Positions 19,412 to 28,671 are shown, numbered from the stretch's first letter. The stretch is DNA of 64,000 nucleotides from Mycobacterium sp. 050128 (GCF_036409155.1 NZ_JAZGLW010000002.1:496001-560000); one strand, 5' to 3'. The notes: generated by a model from the letters alone, not told the origin. Made by a program: numbers and translations.

Positions 19412-21736
19412 ATGCCTGAACACCTGATCGTCGACCCTTTCCATCTCGAGCTCGCCGGGGCGGCATTGCAAAGCCAGGTGCTGCCGGAGCCGCCGCCGCC
19501 GTGGACCGCGACCGGGGCGGATGCGGTGTCGGAAGCGATCAACGTGACGATGCCGGTGATCGAGGCGCCGGTGACTGAAGGGTTGCCCGCCGCCCAAGCC
19601 GCCATCACGGCCACCGGATCCAAGGTCGCTGCCGCGGCTCGCAGGTACGCCGAAACCGACCAGAAGCTGGGCGAGCGGCTCGACCAGACTCAATTCACCG
19701 GCAATGGGGACAAGGCCGCAACGCCGCCCAAATCCGCGTATTCAGCAGTGCAGGCACCGGTGGCGGGCGGCGGTCCGCAGTTGTCGTCGGCGCCACCTGC
19801 AGCGCAGGAGCAGTTTGCGCACTCCACGGCGCCGGCGGCGAGCGGTCCCGGTACGCCGGACCCGGGCTTGGCCGGTGGCGCGGCGCCGGTGAATCCGGAA
19901 GCGCCGGACGATGCCCTCAACCCTGGACCGTGGGCAGGTCCGGCCGGTCCGGAGGCGGGCGATGGCCTCGACTCCGGGGCGTGGGACGCTCCCGCCGACC
20001 CGGACGCGTCAGACGGCGCGGTGAAACCCGCATCGGTGGACACGTCGACGGATGCGGGTGACGCGCCGACCGATCAGGACGCGTCCGGCGACCCGCAAAA
20101 CGCCGGTGATCAGGCAATTCCGGGTGGTGCTGGAGCCGACGAAGGCCCGGGCGCCGACGATGGTCCCGCAACGGCCGATGGACCGGGAACGGCGAACGGC
20201 CCCGGAACACCGGATGAGTCGGAACCCGGCATGCAGAACGGTTCGGGGCCGGGAACGGCCGACGGTTCGAAACCATCGGGCGATCCGCGAACCGCCCCGG
20301 ATCCGGCAACACAAAAGGATCGACCGGCGGCGACTCCGCCGCGGAGCGCGGGCGCGGGCGGTCGAGGCCTGTTTTCGGTGTCGCAAGCAGGTGCCGGCGC
20401 GGGCGGCCGCGGAATCCCGCAGTCGCTCGCGGGCACGCCGAAGCCTCCCATCGCACCCCTGCGACCTGCGGCGGCGCACCCGGCGCCGGCACACCACGCA
20501 CCGGTGGCGCCCCCCGCGGCCCACGACGGGCCGGCCCGACCGATGCCGGTCGGGACGCCCGCCGCGCACACCCCGTTGAGCCCGGCGGCGCCGGCAGCCC
20601 CGCTGAGTCCGACAGCCCCGCACGGTCCGGCAGCGCCGGCCGTGCCGCAGCCTCCGCCGGCGGCGGCCCCGGATATCGGTGGTGGCGCACCGGGTCCCGC
20701 GGCCCCCGCCACGCCGACGAGCATGCCGTCGCAGCCGGTGGCGCCCGGCACCTCCCCCGTCGCTGCCGATCCGGCCTCGGACTCCGGATCCAAGCCGACA
20801 AGCGGGTCACCCGCCACACCACCGGTGCCCCGCACGCGGGACGCCCTACTGGCCTCGATCCCGGTATCACCGGCGCGGGCCGAACGCGATGCCGTCGCCG
20901 AGGCCGCCACCGCGGACGCAGCACGGCGCGACGGGGTCGATCCGCTGCTGCTGGCCCGGCGCATCGCCGCCGCGTTGAACGTGCCGGGCAGCGACGACGA
21001 CGACGAGGGTGATTTCGGCTTCTTCTGGGTGACCGCGGTGACGACCGATGGCGCGATCGTGTTGGCCAACAGTTATGGCATCGCGTATATCCCGGAAGGG
21101 GTGCGGTTGCCCGAACCGGTGACCCTGGCCAGCGCTGACGACGAGATCCCGGTCGCCGACCGGGCGAGCTGGGCGACCTACCCGGTGATCGCGGTGCAGG
21201 GCTGGGCGCAGCACCACGAGTACGAGCTGCGGGCGGTCATCGCCACCGAGGAGCAGTTGGCCGATTCCGCACCCGGGGTGGAGAAGTTCGTGCTGCGGCC
21301 GGACGACATCCCGGATAGCGGGGAGATGATCGGCCGGTCCCGGTTGGAGGTGGTCGATCCGCGGGCGGCCGAATGGCTGGCGGCGGTCCCCGATGAGAGC
21401 TTGCGCGACCGGTTGCCGCCCGCGCCCGCGGCCATCACCCCGCCGGCCGACGAAGAAGGCATGTTGTGGTTCGAAGTCATGGAACCGATGTTCAGCACCG
21501 ATACCGGCCGAGAGGACGCACACCTGAAGGCGTTTCACGCCTACGCGGCTGCGGCCGAACAGCTTGCGCTTCGGGCGGCACACCGTCGGGTCGACGCGGA
21601 AACCCGACGTGCGGCGATCGCCGACTGGCTGTATTGGAGACACCTCACCGAGCTCTGTGACACCGCACTGGGCGACGCGGCTTATCGGCGGCGCACCGCC
21701 GACCTTTATGGTGAATCCGCGGCCGTCCCCGATTAA
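19412..21736 (+). CDS. ESX-1-associated chimera: EspJ-like N-terminus joined to EspK-like C-terminus
   Basis: 774 residues. Residues 1-95 ([39 protein letters not shown], then YAETD at 79-83, a YxxxD secretion motif) match the start of EspJ (Rv3878) as I recall it. Residues about 100-475 are a Pro/Ala/Gly/Asp-rich linker. Residues about 480-774 ([82 protein letters not shown]) match the C-terminal domain of EspK (Rv3879c). In the ESX-1 locus these are two convergent neighbouring genes. EspJ is a secreted substrate and EspK an EspB chaperone, so this could be a substrate and chaperone in one chain. ATG 19412 has AAGGAA 8 nt upstream. Next gene: EspB-like, 247 bp on. Confidence 0.87.
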   Translation: MPEHLIVDPFHLELAGAALQSQVLPEPPPPWTATGADAVSEAINVTMPVIEAPVTEGLPAAQAAITATGSKVAAAARRYAETDQKLGERLDQTQFTGNGDKAATPPKSAYSAVQAPVAGGGPQLSSAPPAAQEQFAHSTAPAASGPGTPDPGLAGGAAPVNPEAPDDALNPGPWAGPAGPEAGDGLDSGAWDAPADPDASDGAVKPASVDTSTDAGDAPTDQDASGDPQNAGDQAIPGGAGADEGPGADDGPATADGPGTANGPGTPDESEPGMQNGSGPGTADGSKPSGDPRTAPDPATQKDRPAATPPRSAGAGGRGLFSVSQAGAGAGGRGIPQSLAGTPKPPIAPLRPAAAHPAPAHHAPVAPPAAHDGPARPMPVGTPAAHTPLSPAAPAAPLSPTAPHGPAAPAVPQPPPAAAPDIGGGAPGPAAPATPTSMPSQPVAPGTSPVAADPASDSGSKPTSGSPATPPVPRTRDALLASIPVSPARAERDAVAEAATADAARRDGVDPLLLARRIAAALNVPGSDDDDEGDFGFFWVTAVTTDGAIVLANSYGIAYIPEGVRLPEPVTLASADDEIPVADRASWATYPVIAVQGWAQHHEYELRAVIATEEQLADSAPGVEKFVLRPDDIPDSGEMIGRSRLEVVDPRAAEWLAAVPDESLRDRLPPAPAAITPPADEEGMLWFEVMEPMFSTDTGREDAHLKAFHAYAAAAEQLALRAAHRRVDAETRRAAIADWLYWRHLTELCDTALGDAAYRRRTADLYGESAAVPD

Positions 21737-21983
21737 CCTCTTCTACATCGCCTGTTCATTCAATTCGCCAGTGCGACTGCAGGATTGGCCCGCCCGCCGA
21801 AACTGCCTTGATATCACGCCGAAAAGCCGAATGTCGATTAGGCTCCCAGGCGTCGGGTTCGTCTGGGCAGACAATTCAGCCCGGCGCAATACGGATCGGC
21901 TCGTAGCAACACCCCCATGTGCTCACCGCGTCAATTTGCAGCGGTGTCAGCGCGCCGATTGGTAGCAGCAGAACAGGATTGGG

Positions 21984-23861
21984 ATGGTGAAACTACCACC
22001 GTCGTCACGCGGACTGCCGGCGATCAGTGTCCAGCAACCGAGCGTGCCGAGTGTCGTCAAGCCCCCGGAACGCCCGCCATCGACGCTCAGTGTCGAGCCG
22101 CAGGAGCTGATCAACAGGGCCAAAGAGCTGGCGGAGGCCATGCCGCAATGGCCCGACGACGCGCCCAAAGCTCCATGCGAGCTCGCGATGGTCCGCAACG
22201 CGGCCACCGTGCTGCAGCGATCCGCCGACAACGTGTCGATGGCCCTCAAGACAGGCGAAGAGCGGTGGCGGCGTCTGGCCCAGTTGCTGGTCGATGCCGC
22301 CAGAAAATACGACGGCGTCGACTCGGAAGCCGCGAACAAACTGACGTCGGCCATGCCGGCTTTCTCGGCCACGCTGCGACGCCCGTCCGCGTATCAACTC
22401 CAACCCGACGCTGTCGGCTCATTTGTCCCCCCGCCCACCAGCCCGTCGTGGTTGGGAGACGGGACCAGAGCGTTGGTGTTACAGGCGGACAACGTGTTTC
22501 TCCGCGTCAGAGACGCGGCGAAACAAATCAATGCGGGCGATCCGCGCGCAACAGCGTTATTCCGATTTGCCGATAACTGGGGTGCCTATGAGGGGCAACT
22601 GCGGGACGCCGCGCTGCGGTTTCGGCCCTTCGAGTCCTGGCGCGGGGCGGCGGTTACCCAGGTCGAGAAGCAGTTCGAGCTGCACCGAGTTTGGCTGAGC
22701 CAGATGGCGGCCAACTGCGCGCTGCTCAGCCAACAGGCGCGGGCACTCGCCTCAGCACATTGTGTCGCGGTCGTTCAACACCCCCGTCCGGAACAAGTAG
22801 AACCCCTTCACACCAGGTTGACTTCAAAGAGAATCTCCAGTCGCGACTACGAGGCCTATAAGCGGCTGCAGAAGATGTCCGAAGACGTGCGGGTCGAATA
22901 CCGCAAACAAGCTGGTTTGCCGTGGTCGGTCATCAATCTTTCGATGCCGCCCGACCGAGCAGACGCGGACCTCTTCAAGACGCCCGAAGAGAAGGCACAG
23001 GAGATGGCCGATAGGTCACAGCAACGGGCTATGCAGCCCATGCAAGCGATGCTGAAAGCGCAGAAAGAGGAGGCGGAGAAGGGACGAGAGGAAGCCCGCA
23101 AGGCACGACAAGAAGCGCAGGAAGAGGCGCGAAAAGCACGCGAACAGGCGCAGGACATGGCGCAGCAGGCACAAGAGAAGGCGCAGGAACAGCAGAAGGC
23201 GATGACCGCGAGCTTCGCCAAGTCCATGAATGCCCAGCAGGCCGCCCTTGCCAAGTCGGTGGGCGGCGGCATGCCGAAGCTGCCGCTGCCGTCGCCGTCG
23301 AAGCTGATGGGCGCCGCGGGGCAGCTCGCGAACATGGCAAAGGGCGTGGGGCCCAACCCTGCTTCGTCGGGCCCCAAGCCGGGCGCGCCGTTGATTCCAC
23401 CGCTGCCCCTCGGTGGGCACCCACCGCATGTGACTCCGGCCGCTTCAGCCGGCGCCGGTGCCGGAATACCGTTGGGCGGCAGTGGAATCGGCACGCCGCC
23501 ACGGTTGCAGCCCCCGCTGCAACCGCCAAGCGCGGCACAGCCGCCCACGGGGCTGCAGATACCCAGGGGGCAGATGCCGATGGATCCCGAGTCGGTGGCG
23601 CGGCCGGCGCCCGGACCCGGCCCGCACGGTCCGGGCGGCGCGGCGCCGGCCGGTGGGGCAATGGGAGGCGGCGCGGCGATGGGCGGGCTCGGCGCCGGTC
23701 AGGGGCAAGCCGGCGGCAAAGCGAAGCGCGTGCAGCCCGACGACGCCGCCGTCTACACCGAGGAACGACCGTGGACCGAAGGTGTCATCGGTCGTCGCCC
23801 GCGCAAGACCGAGCCAGTCGCACCTCCGCCTGTGCCGCCGGCCGCCGACGGAGCCAAGTGA
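21984..23861 (+). CDS. EspB-like ESX-1 substrate with an inserted charged coiled coil
   Basis: 625 residues. The N-terminal helical part parallels EspB (Rv3881c): LSVEPQELINRAKELAEAM (about 35-53), CELAMVRNAATVLQRSADN, YDGVD (YxxxD, about 109-113) and a WxG in FESWRGAAVTQVEKQ (about 217-231). Residues about 336-420 are a strongly charged, Lys/Glu/Gln/Arg-rich coiled coil not in the EspB I recall. A Pro/Gly-rich stretch follows. The C-terminus, AAVYTEERPWTEGVIG (about 587-602), closely matches the EspB tail ALYTEDRAWTEAVIG. EspB is secreted by ESX-1 and forms ring-shaped oligomers. It ends 4 bp before the stop of the convergent EspD-like gene. Confidence 0.85.
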   Translation: MVKLPPSSRGLPAISVQQPSVPSVVKPPERPPSTLSVEPQELINRAKELAEAMPQWPDDAPKAPCELAMVRNAATVLQRSADNVSMALKTGEERWRRLAQLLVDAARKYDGVDSEAANKLTSAMPAFSATLRRPSAYQLQPDAVGSFVPPPTSPSWLGDGTRALVLQADNVFLRVRDAAKQINAGDPRATALFRFADNWGAYEGQLRDAALRFRPFESWRGAAVTQVEKQFELHRVWLSQMAANCALLSQQARALASAHCVAVVQHPRPEQVEPLHTRLTSKRISSRDYEAYKRLQKMSEDVRVEYRKQAGLPWSVINLSMPPDRADADLFKTPEEKAQEMADRSQQRAMQPMQAMLKAQKEEAEKGREEARKARQEAQEEARKAREQAQDMAQQAQEKAQEQQKAMTASFAKSMNAQQAALAKSVGGGMPKLPLPSPSKLMGAAGQLANMAKGVGPNPASSGPKPGAPLIPPLPLGGHPPHVTPAASAGAGAGIPLGGSGIGTPPRLQPPLQPPSAAQPPTGLQIPRGQMPMDPESVARPAPGPGPHGPGGAAPAGGAMGGGAAMGGLGAGQGQAGGKAKRVQPDDAAVYTEERPWTEGVIGRRPRKTEPVAPPPVPPAADGAK

Positions 23862-23865
23862 AGGA

Positions 23866-24414
23866 TCAGTCGGAGTTGACGTAGCGGCTGGCGAACACCT
23901 GCGCCTGTGCCGCTTCGGCCTGTTCCGGAGTCGGCAATTCCGCGGCCCCCACGATGAGTTCGTCGTCTACCCCGTCGCCAGGGCCCAACCCCAGAGCCCG
24001 CACCGCGTCGACGACAAACGCCTGCTGGCTGGCTAGTCCTTTTTGCCGGGCCAGCTCGGCTATGGCAAGTATTTCGTCGACGAGCGCTGCTTCCGTCATG
24101 CTCGTCACCTTCGGAGAAAGTTCGATCTGCACGACGCTGCCGTCCGGGAGTGCGGTGATCGAGACGGTTCCGGGAGGATTGGTCACCTTGGCCAGGAAGC
24201 CGGGCCCTTCACGATCTTCTTGCTCCGCGTCCACGGGTTGACTCGTCCCCTGCGCTCTCAGCGCATCGACACCCGAGGGCGCGTCGCCGTCGCCCTCAGC
24301 GGCGAAAATCAGGGCTTGTCTGTCCGCAGTGCCGTCGTCGTCAGAACCGGACTGGTTGGTATCGAAGAAAACAAGGGCGGAAACGTCGCTTTCGCCGTCG
24401 TCGTCTCGGGGCAT
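23866..24414 (-). CDS. EspD/EspH-like protein (YbaB-type)
   Basis: 182 residues (EspD and EspH are about 184 and 183). An acidic, disordered N-terminus leads to the family block VTNPPGTVSITALPDGSVV (about 76-94), then MTEAALVDEILAIAELARQKGLASQQAFVVD and the C-terminal block LPTPEQAEAAQAQVFASRY. EspD/EspH stabilise or accompany EspA/EspC and EspE/EspF. ATG 24414 was preferred over 24441 because AAAGAG precedes it and the length then matches the family. It is third in the EspA-C-D-like order, 47 bp after the EspC-like gene. Confidence 0.87.
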   Translation of the reverse strand: MPRDDDGESDVSALVFFDTNQSGSDDDGTADRQALIFAAEGDGDAPSGVDALRAQGTSQPVDAEQEDREGPGFLAKVTNPPGTVSITALPDGSVVQIELSPKVTSMTEAALVDEILAIAELARQKGLASQQAFVVDAVRALGLGPGDGVDDELIVGAAELPTPEQAEAAQAQVFASRYVNSD

Positions 24415-24461
24415 CGCATTCTCTTTCTTCGAGCCGTGCAATCGAACTAATCGGACCGCGG

Positions 24462-24788
24462 TCAGTTGCCGAGCTGATTGTCGAGGACATCACGCTGCGC
24501 CCCATCGGTCGCCGCGTACATCGCCTTGGCCGCCCGCAGCGCTTGGTCGCAGGCTGTCAGGCATTCGGCGAGACGAGCTTGCACGGCAGCGCGGTTTCCA
24601 TCCAGCGCCGCCATCATGGCATTGGCGCCCGCGCGGGCGGTAAGACCGTGGCTGTCGATGAGTTTGTCGGGATATCCGCCTGTCACAGATCGTGGTGCCC
24701 CGAAGGCCGCATCAACGCTTGTGCGGACGGTGGCAAGGGAGTCGCACAGCTTGTCAATGTAGGTCGGGTCAACTCTGACATTTTCCAC
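24462..24788 (-). CDS. EspC/EspF-like ESX substrate
   Basis: 108 residues (EspC and EspF are 103). Layout MENVRVDPTYIDKL...GLTARAGANAMMAAL...ALRAAKAMYAATDGAQRDVL matches the EspC-type WXG100-like family, with the C-terminal secretion motif YAATD at 91-95 (YxxxD; EspC has YSEAD). The GTG at 24788 is chosen because AAGGAGG lies 8 nt upstream and it gives an EspC-like start; an ATG nine codons earlier (24815) is less likely. Lies between the EspA-like and EspD-like genes, in the order of espA-espC-espD. Confidence 0.85.
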   Translation of the reverse strand: MENVRVDPTYIDKLCDSLATVRTSVDAAFGAPRSVTGGYPDKLIDSHGLTARAGANAMMAALDGNRAAVQARLAECLTACDQALRAAKAMYAATDGAQRDVLDNQLGN

Positions 24789-24847
24789 AGCGGTGGCCTC
24801 CTTGGGCGAAAACATTTCTCTTGCAATAGATTTGGTTCGCTACCGAC

Positions 24848-26098
24848 TCATGTGGCCGCGCGTGCATCCCGCGCCTGCTCGGCGGTGCCCGCCGCGACGT
24901 CGACGGGTGCGCGCTCGGCCCCGTCGGCGCCCGCGCCTGCTCCGGCAGCGATCACCCCCGGCGTGTATTCGTCGGTGGTGGCCTGCTCGCCGGCCGCAGT
25001 CTCTTTGCGGTGGCTCGTGGGCTGCGAGGCCGCGACTGGCGCCGGGCGCGAGATGGCGGGCGAGGTGACCGCCGGCGCGGACGTAGCGGTTGACGCATCC
25101 TGGCTCGACAGTGCGGCCGGCGCTTCGGGTTGCGCGCGCTCGGTCGTCGGGACATCTCCGCGGTCCCTCGCGCCGGTCGCCACGGCGTGCCGTTCCGACG
25201 CGGTGTCCGAGATGCCGGCGCCGGACGGCGTGCGGAAGTCGGGAGCGGTCGATCCGCCACCTGCTGCCGACACCGCGTGCCGGGCCCCGGCGGCATTCGA
25301 CAGATTCGGCACAGTCAATTTGGCGCGAGCGGCGTCATACTTGGCCGGCACCGCGGCCTGCATGGCGGCCGCGTTCGACGCGACGTTGTCAATGTGAATT
25401 CCCGTCTCGACCCCGAGGGCTCCGAGGGCGGCCACGATAAATGCAATCTGCCATCTCTTGGTCGTTTGCAGAGCAATTATCTGAGGAGTAAGCGGGGGAA
25501 TCCACAGGACGTTTTCAGCGGAAGCTGCCGCCAAGGCATAAAAGTAGATCGCCCACGCCACCGGAATACAAGCCGCAAGTGCAGCTTTCGTATATGCGAA
25601 TTGCTGTCGCACATTGAAAACCAGCTCGGCTTCCGATTTCACATAGCCTTGCAAGTCTTTGTCGACCGATTGCACCGCTTTTATGCACTCTTGCAACTCG
25701 TGGATCAACTGCCCGTAGGCGAGCGACGCCTTACCGGACCAGCGCAGGTCATCGGGCGCCGCGAGTTTCAAGTTAGCCAGGGCCGCATCGAAATTCGGTT
25801 TCGCCGCGTCCGCCAGCACGGTGCCCTTGTCGGGTTTACCGAACCCGTTGAACCATTCCAACAGGCTGACCAGCGCCACGGCGTTCTCGAGGTAGATTGT
25901 CGGCTTCAGTTCGAGCATATCTTTGATGCTGTCACCGGGGAGCGCCTTCAATCCTTCCTGAAGAACCAGTTGAAATGTCGTGCCAACACTGATGGTCATA
26001 CCGGCGATATCGCCATCCAGAGCGTAACTCTTCCAGGCGCCTGCGGAGTTCGCTGTAAGTTTCAAAACCAGACTGGTTAAATTGGCCCAGTTCACCAT
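24848..26098 (-). CDS. EspA/EspE-like ESX substrate
   Basis: 416 residues (EspA 392, EspE 402). WxG-like turn RWSGKASLAYGQLIHELQ (W120) between helices; two hydrophobic stretches (about 170-195 and 218-234, KAALAACIPVAWAIYFYALA; WQIAFIVAALGALGV); a low-complexity Ala/Ser/Pro/Thr tail; and the C-terminal block EYTPG...GAERAPVDVAAG, close to the EspA ending KYSEG...DAERAPVEADAG. First gene of the minus-strand trio, AAAGGGGG 9 nt before ATG 26098. Its first two-thirds are visibly less GC-rich than neighbouring genes, which may reflect transfer. The middle part is diverged, so EspA versus EspE cannot be decided. Confidence 0.8.
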   Translation of the reverse strand: MVNWANLTSLVLKLTANSAGAWKSYALDGDIAGMTISVGTTFQLVLQEGLKALPGDSIKDMLELKPTIYLENAVALVSLLEWFNGFGKPDKGTVLADAAKPNFDAALANLKLAAPDDLRWSGKASLAYGQLIHELQECIKAVQSVDKDLQGYVKSEAELVFNVRQQFAYTKAALAACIPVAWAIYFYALAAASAENVLWIPPLTPQIIALQTTKRWQIAFIVAALGALGVETGIHIDNVASNAAAMQAAVPAKYDAARAKLTVPNLSNAAGARHAVSAAGGGSTAPDFRTPSGAGISDTASERHAVATGARDRGDVPTTERAQPEAPAALSSQDASTATSAPAVTSPAISRPAPVAASQPTSHRKETAAGEQATTDEYTPGVIAAGAGAGADGAERAPVDVAAGTAEQARDARAAT

Positions 26099-26336
26099 TC
26101 GACGCAGCCCCCTTTACACCAGCTGGATCTGTCTACGAGCACGTTCTGGTGGCATACGCTCGGTGCTGATTGCGTCACGCCATGTGGGACGTCAGCTTAA
26201 CAGCGCCGCCGGCCCGGCCCGGGCGCAAAGCTTTCTTCGGTCACCCAGCATTCAAGCGTTGTACACCGGCGATCGGCCCGGGCGAGAACACAATCGGTAT
26301 GCTCCGGCAAAAGTGTGCCGCGAGTAAGGACTTCGG

Positions 26337-26696
26337 ATGACCGGCCAGACCGACCCGCAGGTGACCGAGGCACTGCAGCATTTGCAGCGCTTCATCTCGG
26401 CCTTCGAGGACGAAGCGTTTCGCACGAGCACCGAAACCTCCACTGCCACAGACGAAACCGAGACCGTCGCGGTGACCGTCAACGGAGATCGCTGGCTCAC
26501 CGGCCTGCAAATCGAACACGGACTGCTGCGCTTGGGCGCCGAAACGGTCCAGCAGCGCATCAACGAGGCCCTGCATAAGGCGCAGGCGGCCACGATCGCG
26601 GCCGCCGACGACGAAGAGCAGCACCTCCAGGACACGGTCGCGGCCGTCGTCGGTGCGCTCCAGCGGCAGCTCGGGGATCTTCCGCAGCAGCCTTAG
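26337..26696 (+). CDS. EspL-like protein (YbaB/EbfC-type)
   Basis: 119 residues (EspL, Rv3880c, is 115). Matches EspL along its length: ALQHLQRFISAFEDEAFRTST, DETETVAVTVNGDRWLTGLQIE (about 39-60), RLGAETVQQRINEALHKAQAA. EspL is a cytosolic partner that stabilises ESX-1 substrates. ATG 26337 has AAGGA 6-7 nt upstream. Divergent from the EspA-like gene (238 bp between them) and 36 bp upstream of the ABC-F gene, so it could be cotranscribed with ABC-F. A TATGCT hexamer at 26298-26303 is a possible -10. Confidence 0.86.
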   Translation: MTGQTDPQVTEALQHLQRFISAFEDEAFRTSTETSTATDETETVAVTVNGDRWLTGLQIEHGLLRLGAETVQQRINEALHKAQAATIAAADDEEQHLQDTVAAVVGALQRQLGDLPQQP

Positions 26697-26732
26697 CGGC
26701 GGCGTCCAGGCCCGTCTTGCTAGCGTCGGCCG

Positions 26733-28499
26733 GTGGCGCACCTACTGGGGGCCGAGGCCGTTCACCTCGAATACCCGACTCAAGTGGTATTCGAATCGAT
26801 CTCACTTGGGGTCAACGACGGCGCGCGCATCGGCATCGTCGGGCGCAACGGGGACGGTAAGTCCAGCCTGCTGCGCCTGCTGAGCGGTCAGCTGTCACCC
26901 AACTCCGGGCGGGTCACCCAGCGCAGCGGATTGCGGGTCGGCGCGCTGAGCCAGGCCGACACCCTGGACCCGGCACACACCGTCGGCTCGACCCTGGTCG
27001 GCGACCAGCCCGAGCATCAGTGGGCCGGCGACCCGCGTATCCGCGACGTGGTCGGCGGTCTGGTAGCCGATATCGATTGGGATGCAACAAATTCCACGCT
27101 CAGCGGTGGACAACGGCGACGGGTGCAGCTGGCCAAGCTGCTGATCGGCGAGTGGGACGTTATCGCCCTCGACGAGCCCACCAACCACCTCGACATCGAG
27201 GGCATCACCTGGCTGGCCGGCCACCTCCAACAGCGCTGGGCGCGCAACACCGGCGGGCTGCTGGTGGTGACGCACGACCGCTGGTTTCTCGACGAGGTCG
27301 CCACCACCACCTGGGAGGTGCACGACGGCATCGTCGAACCCTTCGAGGGCGGCTACGCGGCGTACGTACTGCAGCGCGTCGAACGGGACCGGCAGGCCGC
27401 TGCGGTGGAGGCCAAGCGGCAGAACCTGATGCGCAAGGAGCTGGCCTGGCTGCGCCGCGGCCCGCCGGCGCGCACCTCCAAGCCGAAGTTCCGGATCGAC
27501 GCCGCCAACCAGCTGATCGCCGACGTGCCGCCGCTGCGCAACGCCGTCGAGCTGGCCAAGCTGGCGACGGCCCGGCTCGGCAAGGACGTGATCGACCTGC
27601 TGGACGTCTCGGTCTCGTTTGACGGCCGCCCGGTGCTGCGCGATGTCGAATGGCGGATCGCGCCGGGTGAACGGACCGGCATCGTCGGAGCCAACGGCGC
27701 GGGCAAGTCCACGCTGCTGGGATTGATCGCCGGCACCATCGCGCCGGACACCGGGCGCGTCAAGCGCGGCAAGACCGTTGCGCTGTCGGTGCTCGATCAA
27801 CAAGGCGATCGGCTGGCCGGCATTGCCGACGACCGGATCGCCGACGTGCTGGGCCGGCTTCGCGGAGGGTATGAGGTCGAGGGCCGCGAGGTCACCCCGG
27901 CCCAGCTGCTGGAGCGACTCGGCTTCACCGAGCTCTCCGCGCGAGTCGGCGAGCTGTCCGGCGGGCAGCGTCGGCGCCTGCAGCTGATGCTGACCTTGCT
28001 GTCCGAGCCGAACGTCCTGCTCCTCGACGAGCCCACCAACGACGTCGACACCGACATGCTCACGGCGACCGAGGATTTGCTCGACTCCTGGCCCGGCACC
28101 CTGATCGTCGTCTCGCACGACCGCTATCTGCTGGAGCGCATCACCGATCAGCAGTACGCGATTCTCGACGGCCGGCTGCGCCACCTACCGGGCGGCGTCG
28201 ACGAATACCTGCGGTTGACCGCGGATTCCGCGCCCGGGGCGCAACCGCCGCGGGCGACCCCCGAACCCGCGGCGATGAGCGGCGCGCAGCGACGCGCCGC
28301 CGAGAAGGAGCTGGCCTCCGTCGACCGCCAGCTCGCCCGGCTGGCCGACCGGATTGCGGCCAAACATGCCGAACTCGCTGACCACGACCAGTCCGACCAC
28401 GTCGGCATCACCCGGCTCACGGGCGAGCTGCGGGCCCTGGAGGACGAGGTCGCCACGCTGGAGGGCCGTTGGCTGGAGCTCTCCGAAGTGGTCGAGTAG
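26733..28499 (+). CDS. ABC-F family ATPase (intact Rv1668c-Rv1667c equivalent)
   Basis: 588 residues with two ATPase domains and no membrane segments, so a ribosome-associated ABC-F protein (translation factor or antibiotic resistance) rather than a transporter. Domain 1: Walker A GRNGDGKSS (about 36-44), signature LSGGQRRRVQLAK, Walker B ALDEPTNHLD. Linker with RKELAWLRRGPPARTSKPKFRI. Domain 2: GANGAGKST, LSGGQRRRLQLML, LLDEPTNDVD. A charged C-terminal helix pair (about 510-585). H37Rv carries this as two adjacent pieces, Rv1668c and Rv1667c; here it is one frame. GTG start at 26733. A P450 remnant follows. Confidence 0.92.
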   Translation: MAHLLGAEAVHLEYPTQVVFESISLGVNDGARIGIVGRNGDGKSSLLRLLSGQLSPNSGRVTQRSGLRVGALSQADTLDPAHTVGSTLVGDQPEHQWAGDPRIRDVVGGLVADIDWDATNSTLSGGQRRRVQLAKLLIGEWDVIALDEPTNHLDIEGITWLAGHLQQRWARNTGGLLVVTHDRWFLDEVATTTWEVHDGIVEPFEGGYAAYVLQRVERDRQAAAVEAKRQNLMRKELAWLRRGPPARTSKPKFRIDAANQLIADVPPLRNAVELAKLATARLGKDVIDLLDVSVSFDGRPVLRDVEWRIAPGERTGIVGANGAGKSTLLGLIAGTIAPDTGRVKRGKTVALSVLDQQGDRLAGIADDRIADVLGRLRGGYEVEGREVTPAQLLERLGFTELSARVGELSGGQRRRLQLMLTLLSEPNVLLLDEPTNDVDTDMLTATEDLLDSWPGTLIVVSHDRYLLERITDQQYAILDGRLRHLPGGVDEYLRLTADSAPGAQPPRATPEPAAMSGAQRRAAEKELASVDRQLARLADRIAAKHAELADHDQSDHVGITRLTGELRALEDEVATLEGRWLELSEVVE

Positions 28500-28511
28500 T
28501 CACGATGAGGA

Positions 28512-28671
28512 AGCAACCGCACGCCCGCACCGCATGAGTTCGTTCCGTTCAGCGGCGGCTGCACCGCTGCATCGGGGCGGTGATGGCGACGAGCGAGATG
28601 ACGGTCATGCTTGCCCGGCTGGTGGCCCGGGGCTGGTCGTCGAAATCGTCGACTCAGTGCCAGCGCAGTAG
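28512..28671 (+). pseudogene. Remnant of a cytochrome P450 (CYP139 position), frameshifted
   Basis: Translating 28512-28557 gives NRTPAPHEFVPFSGG and, after a one-base shift, 28562-28630 gives HRCIGAVMATSEMTVMLAR: together the heme-Cys loop and L helix of a P450 (PFSGGxHRCIG). A single missing base in GGCGGC-TGCACC explains the break. A third frame continues [14 protein letters not shown] to a stop at 28669-28671, overlapping the pks11 3' end. About 50 residues remain of a protein of about 430. H37Rv has cyp139A1 (Rv1666c) in this gap and orientation. Confidence 0.65.
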
